64,000 nucleotides of DNA from Trebonia sp963843745. GTDB taxonomy: Bacteria; Actinomycetota; Actinomycetes; Streptosporangiales; Streptosporangiaceae. Where the stretch lies: positions 124,001 to 188,000 of the forward strand of contig CAWJLP010000003.1 in the NCBI GenBank assembly GCA_963843745.1, given 5' to 3'. The notes below the pieces were generated by a model. It was not told the origin of the DNA. It was given only the letters and a program-made list of their open reading frames with translations, and made no database searches. The position numbers were made by a program, and so were the translations under genes. This document shows, in pieces, positions 44,793 through 54,368 of this stretch (position 1 is the stretch's first letter; each line of letters begins with the position of its first letter).

Positions 44793-45509
44793 GTGTCCGC
44801 CGCCCAGACCGTTAAGGCCGTGATGTTCGACGTGTTCGGCACTGTGGTCGACTGGCGGACCGGGGTCGCCGCGGCCGTCCGGCGCTTCGTCGGCGAGCAC
44901 GGCCTCGACCTTGACGCCGGCGCGTTCGCCGATGCGTGGCGGTCGCGGTACGGGCCGGCGATGCGGCGGGTCAGTACCGGAGAGCGGCCGTTTGTCGTGC
45001 TGGATGTGCTGCACCGCGAGAACCTCGACGACGTGCTCGAGGATCTCGGCCTCGATCCGGGGCGCTTCGGCCCGGCCGCGCTTGACGAGCTCAACCGCGC
45101 CTGGCATTTCCTGCCGCCCTGGCCGGACAGCGTCCCGGGGATCACCGCGCTGAAACGCGATTACATTGTCGGACCGCTGTCGAACGGGAACACGTCCCTG
45201 CTCCTCGACATGGCCAAGGCGGCCGGGCTGCCCTGGGACCTGATCCTCGGCTCGGACGTGACGAAAGCCTACAAGCCGGCCATGGAGGCGTACCTGCGGC
45301 CGGCCGCCATGCTCGGGCTTGAGCCACGGGAAATCATGCTGGCCGCGGCGCACGAGGCCGACCTCGCCGCCGCCCGCGAGGCGGGCCTGGCTACGGCGTT
45401 CATCTCCAGGCCGCTGGAGCGAGGGCCCGGCATTCCCCGGGCCGGCATCGCCACCAAACCGTGGGACCTGTCCGTGTCGTCCATCACCGAACTCGCCGAC
45501 CTGATGTGA
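44793..45509 (+). CDS. Haloacid dehalogenase type II-like hydrolase
   Basis: A 238-residue HAD superfamily protein. The nucleophile Asp lies in MFDVFGTVVDWR (motif I, DVFGT), motif II Ser/Asn in GPLSNGNTS, motif III Lys in SDVTKAYKP, and the acidic motif IV around AAHEADL. The sequence is closest to L-2-haloacid dehalogenases, but the same subgroup includes phosphatases, so the activity is a family-level prediction. It starts at GTG 44793, directly after the DHFR-like remnant, and has no obvious operon partner. Confidence 0.88.
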   Translation: MSAAQTVKAVMFDVFGTVVDWRTGVAAAVRRFVGEHGLDLDAGAFADAWRSRYGPAMRRVSTGERPFVVLDVLHRENLDDVLEDLGLDPGRFGPAALDELNRAWHFLPPWPDSVPGITALKRDYIVGPLSNGNTSLLLDMAKAAGLPWDLILGSDVTKAYKPAMEAYLRPAAMLGLEPREIMLAAAHEADLAAAREAGLATAFISRPLERGPGIPRAGIATKPWDLSVSSITELADLM

Positions 45510-45671
45510 CCCATGCCGGGCCGACGGCGCAGATCCGCCGCCCTGTGCGTTCAGGAAATCGGGCACATCCGGCGGCTGTCCACCACCGTCTGGGGCCGGG
45601 CTGGGATGAAGCTTACGCGGGGCCGCCCCCGCGCTGGCTGCTACCGCTCAGGGTGTTCCTGCCGGCGGCTC

Positions 45672-46634
45672 CTAGGCGAGCGTGCTGAACATCTCGGCGT
45701 CGTAGGCGGCCTCGGGCTTGGCGCGCACCGCGCTGTCGATCTTCTTGGCGTCCTCGCCGATGAGGATCCGCCAGGCCCCGGACCTGACTCCGTCCAGGAT
45801 GATGGTCGCCGCCTCCGCCGCGCTGACCGGCGCCTTGTCCCGGAAGCCGGCGTTCGCCTCCGCGAGCAGGTGGCGCAGCTCATCGGCTGACGTGCCCTCG
45901 GCCAGCACGCCGGCGCGGATCAGGTGGGCCTGCGTGTCGCGGGGGATCAGCTCCTCCACCTGGGCGTCGCTCATCTCCTCCGGTGCCGGGAAGCCACGGG
46001 CCCGCAGGCTGTTGGCGACGATGTCGGTGCCCACGTGCCCTGGCATCACGAGGGCGATCCGGACCTGCGGCGCGTTGGCGCGCAGGTCTACCATGAGCGC
46101 CTCGGTGAAGCCCTTCACGGCGAACTTGGCCGTGCTGTAGGCCGAGTTCGGAATGCCCGGGCCCAGTGCCGCCCAGAAGCCGTTCACGCTGCTGGTGTTG
46201 ACCAGGACGCCGTCGCCGCTGGCGATCAGCAGCGGCAAGAACACGCGGGCGCAGTAATACACGCCCCACCAGTCCACGGCGAACGTGCGCTCCCACACCT
46301 CCCGGGGGCTGCTGATGAAGCTTTCGCCGCCGCCGATACCCGCGTTGCTGAAGACCAGGTCGACGTGATCGCTGGCGTGCTGCTCGAGCAACTCATCGCG
46401 GAATCGCTGGACCTGCACCTCGTCGGAGACGTCACAGGCATGACCGGTGACCGTGACGCCGGGCGGGGCGGCTGCCCACGCCGTGGCCGCGGTCACCGCG
46501 ACGGTGTCGGGATTCAGGTCGCACGCCGCGACCGAGCAGCCCTGCGCCGCCAGCTGGCGGACAAGCTCGCGGCCCATGCCCGAGCCGCCGCCGGTCACCA
46601 CCGCGAGCTTGCCGGTGAACGAGTCCATGCCCAT
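45672..46634 (-). CDS. Short-chain dehydrogenase/reductase with C-terminal extension
   Basis: A 320-residue classical SDR. TGGGSGMG (near residue 15) binds the cofactor, DLN in the next strand, SNAG, catalytic Ser in VNTSSVNGF and Tyr/Lys in YSTAKFAVKGF are all present. About 60 extra C-terminal residues follow the core. Similar proteins are annotated as SDR oxidoreductases acting on lipids or xenobiotics; the substrate is not determinable. The start is ATG 46634 (an inner ATG at 46628 is also possible). A small reading frame ends five bases upstream and may be co-transcribed. Confidence 0.88.
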   Translation of the reverse strand: MGMDSFTGKLAVVTGGGSGMGRELVRQLAAQGCSVAACDLNPDTVAVTAATAWAAAPPGVTVTGHACDVSDEVQVQRFRDELLEQHASDHVDLVFSNAGIGGGESFISSPREVWERTFAVDWWGVYYCARVFLPLLIASGDGVLVNTSSVNGFWAALGPGIPNSAYSTAKFAVKGFTEALMVDLRANAPQVRIALVMPGHVGTDIVANSLRARGFPAPEEMSDAQVEELIPRDTQAHLIRAGVLAEGTSADELRHLLAEANAGFRDKAPVSAAEAATIILDGVRSGAWRILIGEDAKKIDSAVRAKPEAAYDAEMFSTLA

Positions 46635-46639
46635 GATCG

Positions 46640-46831
46640 TTACCTGCGGTGCCACTGCTCGTCAACGATCCACGGCGCCTGGACCTCGACGGCCCGCCGG
46701 GCTCCGTAATTCATGTCCTGAAGGGCGAGGTGGATCCGGTGGCACGCTTCCCGGAGCCGCCCGCGGCGGGCCGGGGTGGCCTGCTCTGTCGTCCGGGCCT
46801 GAGTTCCCTCGTGGGTAAGTTGTGCGGTCAT
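46640..46831 (-). CDS. Small hypothetical protein upstream of the SDR
   Basis: A 63-residue frame beginning with ATG 46831 and ending five bases before the SDR start. Its N-terminal 30 residues are polar; the C-terminal half (LREACHRIHLALQDMNYGARRAVE and APWIVDEQWHRR) has protein-like composition with conserved-looking Trp and Tyr. Spacing to the SDR suggests an operon. No family is recognised. The alternative is a leader without coding function. Confidence 0.5.
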   Translation of the reverse strand: MTAQLTHEGTQARTTEQATPARRGRLREACHRIHLALQDMNYGARRAVEVQAPWIVDEQWHRR

Positions 46832-46856
46832 TGTCTTGTCCTATCTGCTAGGAGCT

Positions 46857-46928
46857 GGCCGGTTTTCCGGCCTTCAGCCATAGGTTCGCCCACGCAGCCA
46901 GGTCCGCGGCAGGGGTGGGTTGACCCCT
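46857..46928. terminator. Two adjacent hairpins downstream of the LuxR-type regulator
   Basis: ggccgg-tttt-ccggcc (46857-46872) and aggggt-gggttg-acccct (46911-46928) are perfect inverted repeats in the gap after the large regulator gene and before the small gene and SDR, all on the minus strand. Either could terminate the regulator transcript or be a control site for the SDR unit. Confidence 0.4.
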
Positions 46929-47021
46929 CTTGGCGCGCGGGCATGGCCGGGGTGGAATGACCCACACCGCCGCGTGGCGGGCGGCTGCCAGGCCAGGCAG
47001 GCTGGCGAACGGCAGGCTGCG

Positions 47022-49466
47022 TTAGACCAGGCCGGCGCTGAGGGCGAGGCGGGTGAGGTCGGCGCGGCGCCGGCACCCGGTCTTGTCCCGGATGCGGTCC
47101 AGATGCGAGCTGACCGTGCGCACGCTGATGGTCAGCCGGCCGGCGATCTGGGCATCGGTATGCCCCTGGGCGACCAGGGTGACCAGCTCCCGTTCCCGGG
47201 GGCTGAGCGCTTCCAGGCCCAGCGCCTCTGCTGGCGGCTGCGGGCCCGCGGCGGTGAGCATCAGAACGTACTCGGCTGCGGTGGCCAGGCTCATCGCCTT
47301 GCCGCGTTCCTCGGCCGCCTGCGTCTCAGCCGGCCCGAGCGCCTGCCGGGCTTCGCGCAGCGGTTCCTGCCGCTGGAACCAGCCCTCGGGCAGATCCGGA
47401 TGCAACGGGGCCGAGAACCCCCCGGCTCCCAGCGCGAGCACCGCGGCCCATACCGTGACGGCCTCGGCGCAGCGCCCGGTCCCGGCGCACAGGTACCCGC
47501 AGCAGTCCAGGTCCTCGAGCACCTTCCTGCGGACGCCGGTCCGCAGCGCGGTCTGCAGGGCTTCCCGCAAGTGCAAGGCGGCATCCGCGTAACGGCCCGA
47601 GATCAGGTCGAGAACCACCATCTTCTCCAGCAGGTTCCCCAGGCTCCACAGGTCGCCCGCGTCCCGGGCGCCCGCCAGCCCAGCCGCGCACGTCCGCTCG
47701 GCAGCGGCCAGGTCGCCGACCTCGATCAGCACGCTCGTCAGGGTGTGGCCGCACACCCGGGCCGCCTGGCCGTGCAGGCCGGCCGAGATGCGCTCGGCCT
47801 GCCTGGCCAGCTGCACCGCGCCAACGCGGTCGCCGCCGACACAGGCGACCAGGCTGAGGACGGAAAGGGCCAGCGCCTCGGCAACCGGGTAATCACCCTC
47901 CCGGGCCAGGGCCACCGACCGGCGGGCATCGCCGGCCGCCTCGGCGATCCGGCCCATGCCGAGCAACGTCGCCGACCGGGCGCTCAGGCACCTGGCCAGC
48001 AGCGGGACCGGCCCGCGGTCCCCGATGGCGTCGCGGGCCGCGGTGAAGTGGCGCAGCGCCCCGGCCGGATCGGCCGAATCCAGCGACGCCTGGCCGAGCC
48101 AGGTGTGCCCGGCGCACCACGCGACGCTGCCCGCGGCCGCGCGGTCGACGGCTTCCCGCAGCAGCGGCACCTGAGCCGCGAGCCGGCCCCGGATCTGCCA
48201 CCACCACGCCAGCGCGACCGCCAGCCGCAGTGCCACGGCCGCGTCGTGCTGCATGGCCCAGTCCAGCGCCCGGCGCATGGTGGCGTCCTCGGCATCCAGC
48301 CACCGGGCGGCGGCTACCTCGCCGTCACCGGCCGCCAGCCCCGTCATGGCCTCCTCGGCTACCCGCAGCGCGTACGCGGCCAGCGCGGCCGCAACGGCGT
48401 CACCCTCTCCGGCCTCGGCCAGCAGCCCCGCCCCGTAGGCCCGCAGCGTCTCCAGCATCACATACCGGGACCGGCCGTCCGGGCCGGGACGCGGCGGAAC
48501 CAGCAGCGAGCAGTCGACCAGGTGCAGCACGGCCGGCCCGGCGCCCGTCCCCGCGACCGCCTCGGCCCCCTCCAGCGTGAACGGCCCCGGGAACACCGAC
48601 ACCGCGCGGAACACCCGCCGCCCGTGTTCATCCAGCAGCCGGTAACTCCACTCCACGGTGGCCGCCAGCGACCGGTGCCGGGCCGCCGCGAGCCGGTCCC
48701 CCGCTTCCAGCAGGGTGAACCGGTCATCGATCCGGTCCACGAGCTGCGCCACGCCCAGCGCCTCGACCCGCGCCGCCGCCAGCTCGATCGCCAGCGGCAT
48801 CCCGTCCAGCCGTGCCACCAGCCGCGCCACGATCGGCGTGGTTTCACCGTCCAGCGCGAAGCTCGCGTCAGCCCGGCGGGCCCGGTCCGCGAACAGCGCC
48901 ACCGCCTCCGACCCGTCACGATCCGCCGGATCGTCGGGGTCGGGCAGCGTCAGCGGCGCCAGCCGGTACCGCACCTCCCCGGCTATCCGCAGCGGCTCCC
49001 GGCTGGTGGCGAGCACCCGCACATCGTCGGCGCCGAGCAGCAGCCGGCCGCACAGCTCCGCCGCCGCGTCGATCACCTGCTCGCAGTTATCGAGCACCAG
49101 CAGCAACTGCCGCCGGGCCAGCGCACTCGCCAGCGCATCGGCTGCCGCCGCCGACGGCAGGTCGCGGATCCCCAGCGCCGCCGCCACCGCGGCGGCCACC
49201 TGCGCCGGGTCGCGCACCGCCGCCAGCTCCGCCAGCCACACCCCGTCAGCGAACCGGCCCGCCACCTGCCTGGCTACCTCGCCGGCCAGCCGCGTCTTCC
49301 CGGCACCTCCCGGCCCGGTCACCGTCACCAGCCGGTCCCGGCCAAGCTGGCCGGCGATCTCGTCCACCACCCCGGCCCGGCCCACGAAACTGGTCAGCAC
49401 GGCCGGAAAGCCGTGCACGCTTCCCAACGCGCCGGTCACCGCAGACCGCTCCACAGCGGTAACCAT
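47022..49466 (-). CDS. LuxR-family regulator with large ATPase domain
   Basis: An 814-residue regulator: P-loop GPGGAGKT (~50-57), Walker B-like LLLVLDNCEQV, and an NB-ARC/AfsR-like ATPase (~25-330) with GMPLAIELAAARVEAL, then a long TPR-like helical region (~350-720), and a C-terminal LuxR HTH (LSPRERELVTLVAQGHTDAQIAGRL). Such proteins couple ligand or partner sensing to transcription and often control secondary metabolism or catabolism, but no biosynthetic cluster is seen here. The start is ATG 49466. A similar ATPase region is encoded by the incomplete gene at the window end. Confidence 0.9.
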   Translation of the reverse strand: MVTAVERSAVTGALGSVHGFPAVLTSFVGRAGVVDEIAGQLGRDRLVTVTGPGGAGKTRLAGEVARQVAGRFADGVWLAELAAVRDPAQVAAAVAAALGIRDLPSAAAADALASALARRQLLLVLDNCEQVIDAAAELCGRLLLGADDVRVLATSREPLRIAGEVRYRLAPLTLPDPDDPADRDGSEAVALFADRARRADASFALDGETTPIVARLVARLDGMPLAIELAAARVEALGVAQLVDRIDDRFTLLEAGDRLAAARHRSLAATVEWSYRLLDEHGRRVFRAVSVFPGPFTLEGAEAVAGTGAGPAVLHLVDCSLLVPPRPGPDGRSRYVMLETLRAYGAGLLAEAGEGDAVAAALAAYALRVAEEAMTGLAAGDGEVAAARWLDAEDATMRRALDWAMQHDAAVALRLAVALAWWWQIRGRLAAQVPLLREAVDRAAAGSVAWCAGHTWLGQASLDSADPAGALRHFTAARDAIGDRGPVPLLARCLSARSATLLGMGRIAEAAGDARRSVALAREGDYPVAEALALSVLSLVACVGGDRVGAVQLARQAERISAGLHGQAARVCGHTLTSVLIEVGDLAAAERTCAAGLAGARDAGDLWSLGNLLEKMVVLDLISGRYADAALHLREALQTALRTGVRRKVLEDLDCCGYLCAGTGRCAEAVTVWAAVLALGAGGFSAPLHPDLPEGWFQRQEPLREARQALGPAETQAAEERGKAMSLATAAEYVLMLTAAGPQPPAEALGLEALSPRERELVTLVAQGHTDAQIAGRLTISVRTVSSHLDRIRDKTGCRRRADLTRLALSAGLV

Positions 49467-49757
49467 AACCGCGCCCCACCGCTGAGGTACAGCTATTAGC
49501 CGCCGCTCAGGATGTCCATAACGGCGACGCTCAGCCCCGGGCACTCACAGTGACCTGATCTGAACGGACACCACTGTCAACCGCGAGAGCGCCAGGCGGG
49601 TACAGATCGGCAGCCAGCGGTCGCGTTACATGCGATCGGGCACGCCGGCGCTAGACCGGCAGCCGCTCACAAGGGACGAACGCCTGACAGGAAGACAGGG
49701 GCAGGGCAGGACAACGGCGCCCTGCCAGAGGACCGCTAGTAGGCGTATGGTCGGCCT

Positions 49758-50393
49758 GTGCCTGAGAAGCGAGCGGACACCTTACTGAAAACGATGCGGG
49801 TCATCGAGCACTTCACGCTCCAGCGTGCCTGGCACGGTCTCAGCGACGACGAGCTGTTGTGGGAGCCAATCGCCGGGTCATGGGGTGTTCGCAGGCGCGC
49901 CGAGTGCCGGACCCCGACGCCTTTCGGCGATGGTGACTGGGTGGTCGACTTCGACACCGACCTGGTGGTGGCAGCCATCCAGGGCAATGCGGTCGAGCCC
50001 CTGACCACGATCGGCTGGCTGATGTGGCACATCGGGTCAATGCCCGAGCGCCTTGCTCAGCTCGATTTCCTCGGCGGATCCAAGACCACTGACTCTGGTT
50101 GGACCTCGCCGTACCTAACCGCCCACCGTGTGTTCACGAACGCGTCGGATGCCGTGGACTCAATGCGGGCTGGGTGGCGGGTTCTCGAACGTTCGCTAGA
50201 GGCAGCCACCGACGACGAGCTAGAGCAACCCGCCCGCGGATACTCCTACAGCGATGAGCCGGGTCCACCCACATGTGGCGCGGCGGTCATCGCGGCGACC
50301 CTGAACGAGATCAGCCATCACGGCTCTCAGATATGCACGCTGCGCGACCTCTACCGCGTTACGAAAGGCCGCGTGCTCTCGACCGAGCGATGA
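49758..50393 (+). CDS. DinB family protein
   Basis: A 211-residue DinB/YfiT-like four-helix protein. ADTLLKTMRVIEHFTLQRAWHGLSDDELLWEP, TIGWLMWHIGSMPERLAQ and the closing ATLNEISHHGSQICTLRDLY contain the expected metal-ligand histidines (WH, MWHI, SHHGSQ). DinB-fold proteins include thiol-dependent transferases and many uncharacterised members. It starts at GTG 49758, about 290 bases from the divergent regulator gene; nothing else recognisable is in that gap. Confidence 0.88.
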   Translation: MPEKRADTLLKTMRVIEHFTLQRAWHGLSDDELLWEPIAGSWGVRRRAECRTPTPFGDGDWVVDFDTDLVVAAIQGNAVEPLTTIGWLMWHIGSMPERLAQLDFLGGSKTTDSGWTSPYLTAHRVFTNASDAVDSMRAGWRVLERSLEAATDDELEQPARGYSYSDEPGPPTCGAAVIAATLNEISHHGSQICTLRDLYRVTKGRVLSTER

Positions 50394-50670
50394 ATTCGGG
50401 CCCGCAGATCCAAGATCAGGAAGATAGGCTGACCAACGTCACCAACCCTGTCCGTCGGAGCGGGCAACCCCAAGTCAGGACGACGATCTCTCGTGATTCG
50501 GCTGGCGACCATAGCCGCTCTCATGCCACAGACAGGGCGAGCATTCTGGTGCAGTGGTCTCGGCCCGGGCAGGTGCCGGCGCGCGGATGGTAGAACCGCC
50601 GTATGAAACACACTGGGATGCCGGGCTCCCGGCTGAGGCTGGGTGCGCTGTTGACGGTGCGAGGCGCGGG

Positions 50671-51564
50671 ATGAGAGTGCTGCGGACGGCCGAGGAGCGT
50701 TTTGCAGGCTTGCCGGACTTCGGCTATGAGCCGCGGTACGCCGACGTCGGCGGGCTGCGGCTGGCCTACGTCGAGGCCGGTCCGCCGGGCGGGGAGCCCG
50801 TACTGCTGCTGCACGGGGAGCCGAGCTGGTCGTTCCTGTACCGGAAGGTCATCCCGGTGCTGGCCGCAGCCGGGCTGCGCGTCATCGCGGCCGACCTCAT
50901 CGGCTTCGGGCGGTCAGACAAGCCCGCCCAGATCGCTGACCACAGCTATGCCAGGCACGTGGAGTGGATCCGCGTGTTCGCGTTCGACGCGCTCGGCCTG
51001 CGCGACGTGACGCTGGTCGGACAGGACTGGGGCGGCCTGATCGGGTTGCGGCTGGTGGCCGAGCATCCGGACAGGTTCGCCCGGGTGGTGGCCGCGAACA
51101 CCGGGCTGCCGACCGGTGACCAGCCGATGCCACAGGTGTGGCTGCGGTTCCGCGAGGTGGTCCGCACCGCGGCCGAGCTGAGCGTGTCCCGGCTCGTGCA
51201 ATCGGGCTGCCAGGCCGCGCTGCCGCCGGCCGTCCTGGCCGCCTACGACGCGCCGTTCCCGGACTCGTCCTACGCCGCGGCGGTCCGGGCGATGCCCGGT
51301 CTTGTCCCGGCTGCGCCCGATGATCCCGCGTCCGCGGCCAACCGTGCGGCCTGGCGGCAGCTCGCCGCGTGGGACAAGCCCTTCCTGGTGGCCTTCAGCG
51401 ATTGCGACCCCATTACCGGGCCGATGGCGCCGGTACTCAAGCGGATCATGCCGGGCGCGGCCGACAGGCACCATCCGGTGCTCGAAGGAGCCGGCCACTT
51501 CCTGCAGGAGGATGCGGGAGAAGAACTCGGCGCGATCATCGCGGACTTCATCCGGGCGACCTGA
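50671..51564 (+). CDS. Haloalkane dehalogenase
   Basis: A 297-residue alpha/beta hydrolase of the haloalkane dehalogenase group. LLLHGEPSWSFLYRK supplies the oxyanion/halide-binding region, the nucleophile Asp is in VGQDWGGLIGLRL (Asp replacing the usual Ser of the fold), and catalytic His is in EGAGHFLQED. The enzyme would hydrolyse carbon-halogen bonds of small haloalkanes, or related substrates. The start is ATG 50671 with GAGG upstream; a longer reading adds an unconserved N-terminus. It has no clear operon partner. Confidence 0.9.
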   Translation: MRVLRTAEERFAGLPDFGYEPRYADVGGLRLAYVEAGPPGGEPVLLLHGEPSWSFLYRKVIPVLAAAGLRVIAADLIGFGRSDKPAQIADHSYARHVEWIRVFAFDALGLRDVTLVGQDWGGLIGLRLVAEHPDRFARVVAANTGLPTGDQPMPQVWLRFREVVRTAAELSVSRLVQSGCQAALPPAVLAAYDAPFPDSSYAAAVRAMPGLVPAAPDDPASAANRAAWRQLAAWDKPFLVAFSDCDPITGPMAPVLKRIMPGAADRHHPVLEGAGHFLQEDAGEELGAIIADFIRAT

Positions 51565-51970
51565 TACTGCCCGCGGGTTCGCGGGAATGTCCCCCGCGGA
51601 CCCCAGTGGCGGCTCTCACTCCGACGAACTCGTCTATGTGCAGTTCACCGAAAGCGCAAGGTCCAGGCACTAGGACGCGAGATATCGCATTCGATCTGCG
51701 CGTTTGCGGTTCTGTTCGTTCAGCTCCTGGGCGGCGCGCCGGGCGCGCTGATCTGAGTCCCTGCGTGGACGTTCTTTTCTCGTCCACCCCGATATGGCAC
51801 AAATACCGCCAGTGGTGACAGTGGTTGAAGGCCTTTTACCTACAATGGCGCGGATCGCATGTCCCAGCGCGCTGACCTGCGCCGTCATGAGATTGATCCC
51901 CAATTTCCTCGCCTGGCGGCATGGTGCCGGCGATGACAGCCAACCGACGACCCTGCCTGGTGGAGGAATC
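51565..51970 (+). other. Noncoding gap before the protein kinase gene
   Basis: About 400 bases with noticeably lower GC than the neighbouring genes and no convincing gene. It presumably holds the promoter and leader of the Ser/Thr kinase; no clear operator or terminator was recognised. Confidence 0.5.
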
Positions 51971-54331
51971 GTGAGCGCGGACGTCCCCGAGGAGCCCAGT
52001 GGAGCACTAGCGGGCTTCGGGCCCGGCTCACGCATCGCCGGTTACGTCCTGGAGGAACAGGTCGGCGCGGGCGGAATGGCTGTCGTGTTCCGTGCGCATG
52101 ATGAACGCCTCGATCGCCAGGTTGCGCTGAAAATCCTGGCGCCGGCCTTCGCCGCGGACCAGGCCTTCCGGCTGCGGTTCATCCGCGAGTCCCGGGCTGC
52201 GGCCGCCGTGGATGATCCGCACATCATCCCGGTCTTCGAGGCCGGCGACGCAGGCGGCGTGCTGTTCATCGCAATGCGCTATGTCAGGGGCGGGGACGTG
52301 CGGTCGCTGCTCGCGACGTCCGGACCATTGCCGCCGGCCCGCGTTGCTGAGATAGTCTCGCAGGTTTCCTCAGCGCTGGATGCCGCCCATGAGCGGGAGC
52401 TGGTACACCGGGACGTCAAGCCGGCCAACATGCTGCTGGACTCGCGTCCTGGCAGCGGCAGGCCCGACCATGTTTACCTATCGGACTTCGGCCTCAGCAA
52501 GGGCACTCTCGCGACGACCGGTCTGACCAGTACCGGGACGTTCCTCGGCACCGTCGACTACATCTCGCCGGAGCAGATCGAGGGCAAGCCGGTGGACGGG
52601 CGCGCGGACCAGTATGCGCTGGCATGTGCCGCCTTCGAGCTGCTGACAGGAGCGCCGCCATTCCGGCGTGACGAACTCATGGCGGTGATGTACGCGCAGT
52701 TGTCACAGCCGGCACCAACGGTGACCAGTCGTCGGCCTGATCTCCCGTCAGCAGTAGACGCGGTATTCGCCCGGGCCCTGGCCAAGGCCCCTGGTGATCG
52801 ATGGGCGCGCTGTGCGGAGTTCGCCGAGGCGCTGCGGTCATCCCTGGAGATCACGTCATATGACGCTGGCGAGCAGGCAGCCCGGGGGACTACTGCGCTG
52901 ACGGCCGGGCCGCCGACGCAGGTTGTCGCTGACCGCGGATCTAGCCCGCACGAGGCTTCCGGTCCGCTCGAGACGAAGAGCATGTCGGTCGATCCGGCGG
53001 AACTGGGCTCCGCGCTGACTGAGGCACAACCAGCAAATGCCACTGAAGTCTGGCCCGACGCCATCCCCAGACGTCGCCGGTCGGCGCGGCGTTCCCCGGC
53101 TGTGCTCGGTGGAGCCCTCGTAGTGCTGCTTGCTGTCGGCGGTGGCGGTGCGTACCTGGCCCAGAGGCCGGCCGCGAAGAAAACCACGCCGTCCGCCGCA
53201 TTCCTCACCCCGCTCGCCCCGCCCGGCTGCACTACGGCTGCGGCAAGGGGAAAGGCGCTGACAACGACCACCAGCACGCTGAAGCTCCGCTACGGCAACC
53301 CGTACGACGTCGCGGTGAGCCGGGACGGCAAGTACGTCTTCGCTACGAACCCGGACACGCTCAGTGTGCTGGCCATGCAGCCGGACCAGACTGCCGCGAC
53401 TCAATACCACTACTACGTGGCGTCATCAGGCGAGACGGCCAAGGGCCTGGCCCTGACCAGCGACGGCAAATACGCCGCAGTCGCCGTCGGCAACCAGGTC
53501 AACACGCAGGGCACGGCGCTGGCAGAACAGGACGCCAGCACCGCCAACACCGCGAACCTGATCGTTCCCGGCGTGCGGCCGGTCACCGATGCTAGCGAGG
53601 TTGCGCTCTCACCCGACGATCGATTCGCCTTCGTCACGTTGAGTAATTCCGGCAAACTCGCCGTCTTCAACATGGCGAAGGCGCTCGCCAAGGGACAGAC
53701 GCAGCCGGGTGTCTTCGTCGGAACGGTCACGCTGGGCATCCAGCCCACCGGACTGGCGGTCTCGCCAGACGGCCTGTGGCTGTACGTCGTCAGCGCCGCG
53801 AAGAGTCGCACGACGGCGTTTGGCCCGAGCGAAGGTCTCGTCAGCGTCCTGAGCGTGCAGCAGCTAGAGACGAACCCGAGTTCGGCGCTGGCCGGTCAGG
53901 CGACGGCCGGCTGCGGCCCGGCTGGGGTGACCGTCTCGCCGGACGGGAAGATGGTCTGGGTAACGGCACAGGCGAGCAACGAACTGCTGGGTTTCTCGGC
54001 TGCCAAGCTGCGCACCGATCCAGAACATGCGCTGGCGGCGCAGGTCCGGGTGGGTCAGACGCCGACGGGAGTGATCCTGGTGGACGGCGGGAGAAAGATT
54101 GTTGTCGCTGACACTAACCTGAACGGGTTGCCGAGCTCGGACAATCTCGCCGTTGTTGACGTCGCGGCCGCCATTGCCCGCAAGCCCGCCCTGATCGGCT
54201 ACATCCCGAGCGGGCGATCGCCGCTCCACTTCGCACTGTCTGCTTTCGGCCAGTACTTGTACGTCTCGGATAGCGGCGCCGCGCAGATTCAAGTCGTCAA
54301 CGTCAGCACGCTGCCACCCCTGACCGGCTAG
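51971..54331 (+). CDS. Membrane Ser/Thr protein kinase with YncE-like propeller sensor
   Basis: A 786-residue PknB-type kinase. The glycine loop is VGAGGMAVVF, catalytic Lys54 in VALKIL, HRDVKPAN (Asp148), DFG (172-174) and SPEQ in the activation segment. After a juxtamembrane linker, a helix (AVLGGALVVLLAVGGGGAYL, ~375-395) crosses the membrane. The extracytoplasmic part (~420-786) is a propeller with repeated VSxDGKYVF/VSPDGLWLYV/VSPDGKMVWV motifs (YncE/lactonase-like), instead of the PASTA repeats of classic PknB. It should sense an outside signal and phosphorylate cytosolic targets. The GTG start has TGGAGGAATC before it. Terminator-like DNA follows. Confidence 0.92.
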   Translation: MSADVPEEPSGALAGFGPGSRIAGYVLEEQVGAGGMAVVFRAHDERLDRQVALKILAPAFAADQAFRLRFIRESRAAAAVDDPHIIPVFEAGDAGGVLFIAMRYVRGGDVRSLLATSGPLPPARVAEIVSQVSSALDAAHERELVHRDVKPANMLLDSRPGSGRPDHVYLSDFGLSKGTLATTGLTSTGTFLGTVDYISPEQIEGKPVDGRADQYALACAAFELLTGAPPFRRDELMAVMYAQLSQPAPTVTSRRPDLPSAVDAVFARALAKAPGDRWARCAEFAEALRSSLEITSYDAGEQAARGTTALTAGPPTQVVADRGSSPHEASGPLETKSMSVDPAELGSALTEAQPANATEVWPDAIPRRRRSARRSPAVLGGALVVLLAVGGGGAYLAQRPAAKKTTPSAAFLTPLAPPGCTTAAARGKALTTTTSTLKLRYGNPYDVAVSRDGKYVFATNPDTLSVLAMQPDQTAATQYHYYVASSGETAKGLALTSDGKYAAVAVGNQVNTQGTALAEQDASTANTANLIVPGVRPVTDASEVALSPDDRFAFVTLSNSGKLAVFNMAKALAKGQTQPGVFVGTVTLGIQPTGLAVSPDGLWLYVVSAAKSRTTAFGPSEGLVSVLSVQQLETNPSSALAGQATAGCGPAGVTVSPDGKMVWVTAQASNELLGFSAAKLRTDPEHALAAQVRVGQTPTGVILVDGGRKIVVADTNLNGLPSSDNLAVVDVAAAIARKPALIGYIPSGRSPLHFALSAFGQYLYVSDSGAAQIQVVNVSTLPPLTG

Positions 54332-54368
54332 TGAACCGTCTGGGCGGCTCAGCGAAAGAGCCGGTTCA
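54332..54368. terminator. Bidirectional terminator-like hairpin
   Basis: TGAACC...GGTTCA encloses GGCTC-agcgaaa-GAGCC with an eight-base bulge on one side. It sits exactly between the end of the kinase gene and the end of the convergent methyltransferase gene. Confidence 0.55.

Noticed and set aside
46920..49499. Plus-strand open frame of about 860 codons opposite the LuxR-type regulator
   Set aside because: Composition typical of an antisense frame in high-GC DNA; no recognisable motifs.
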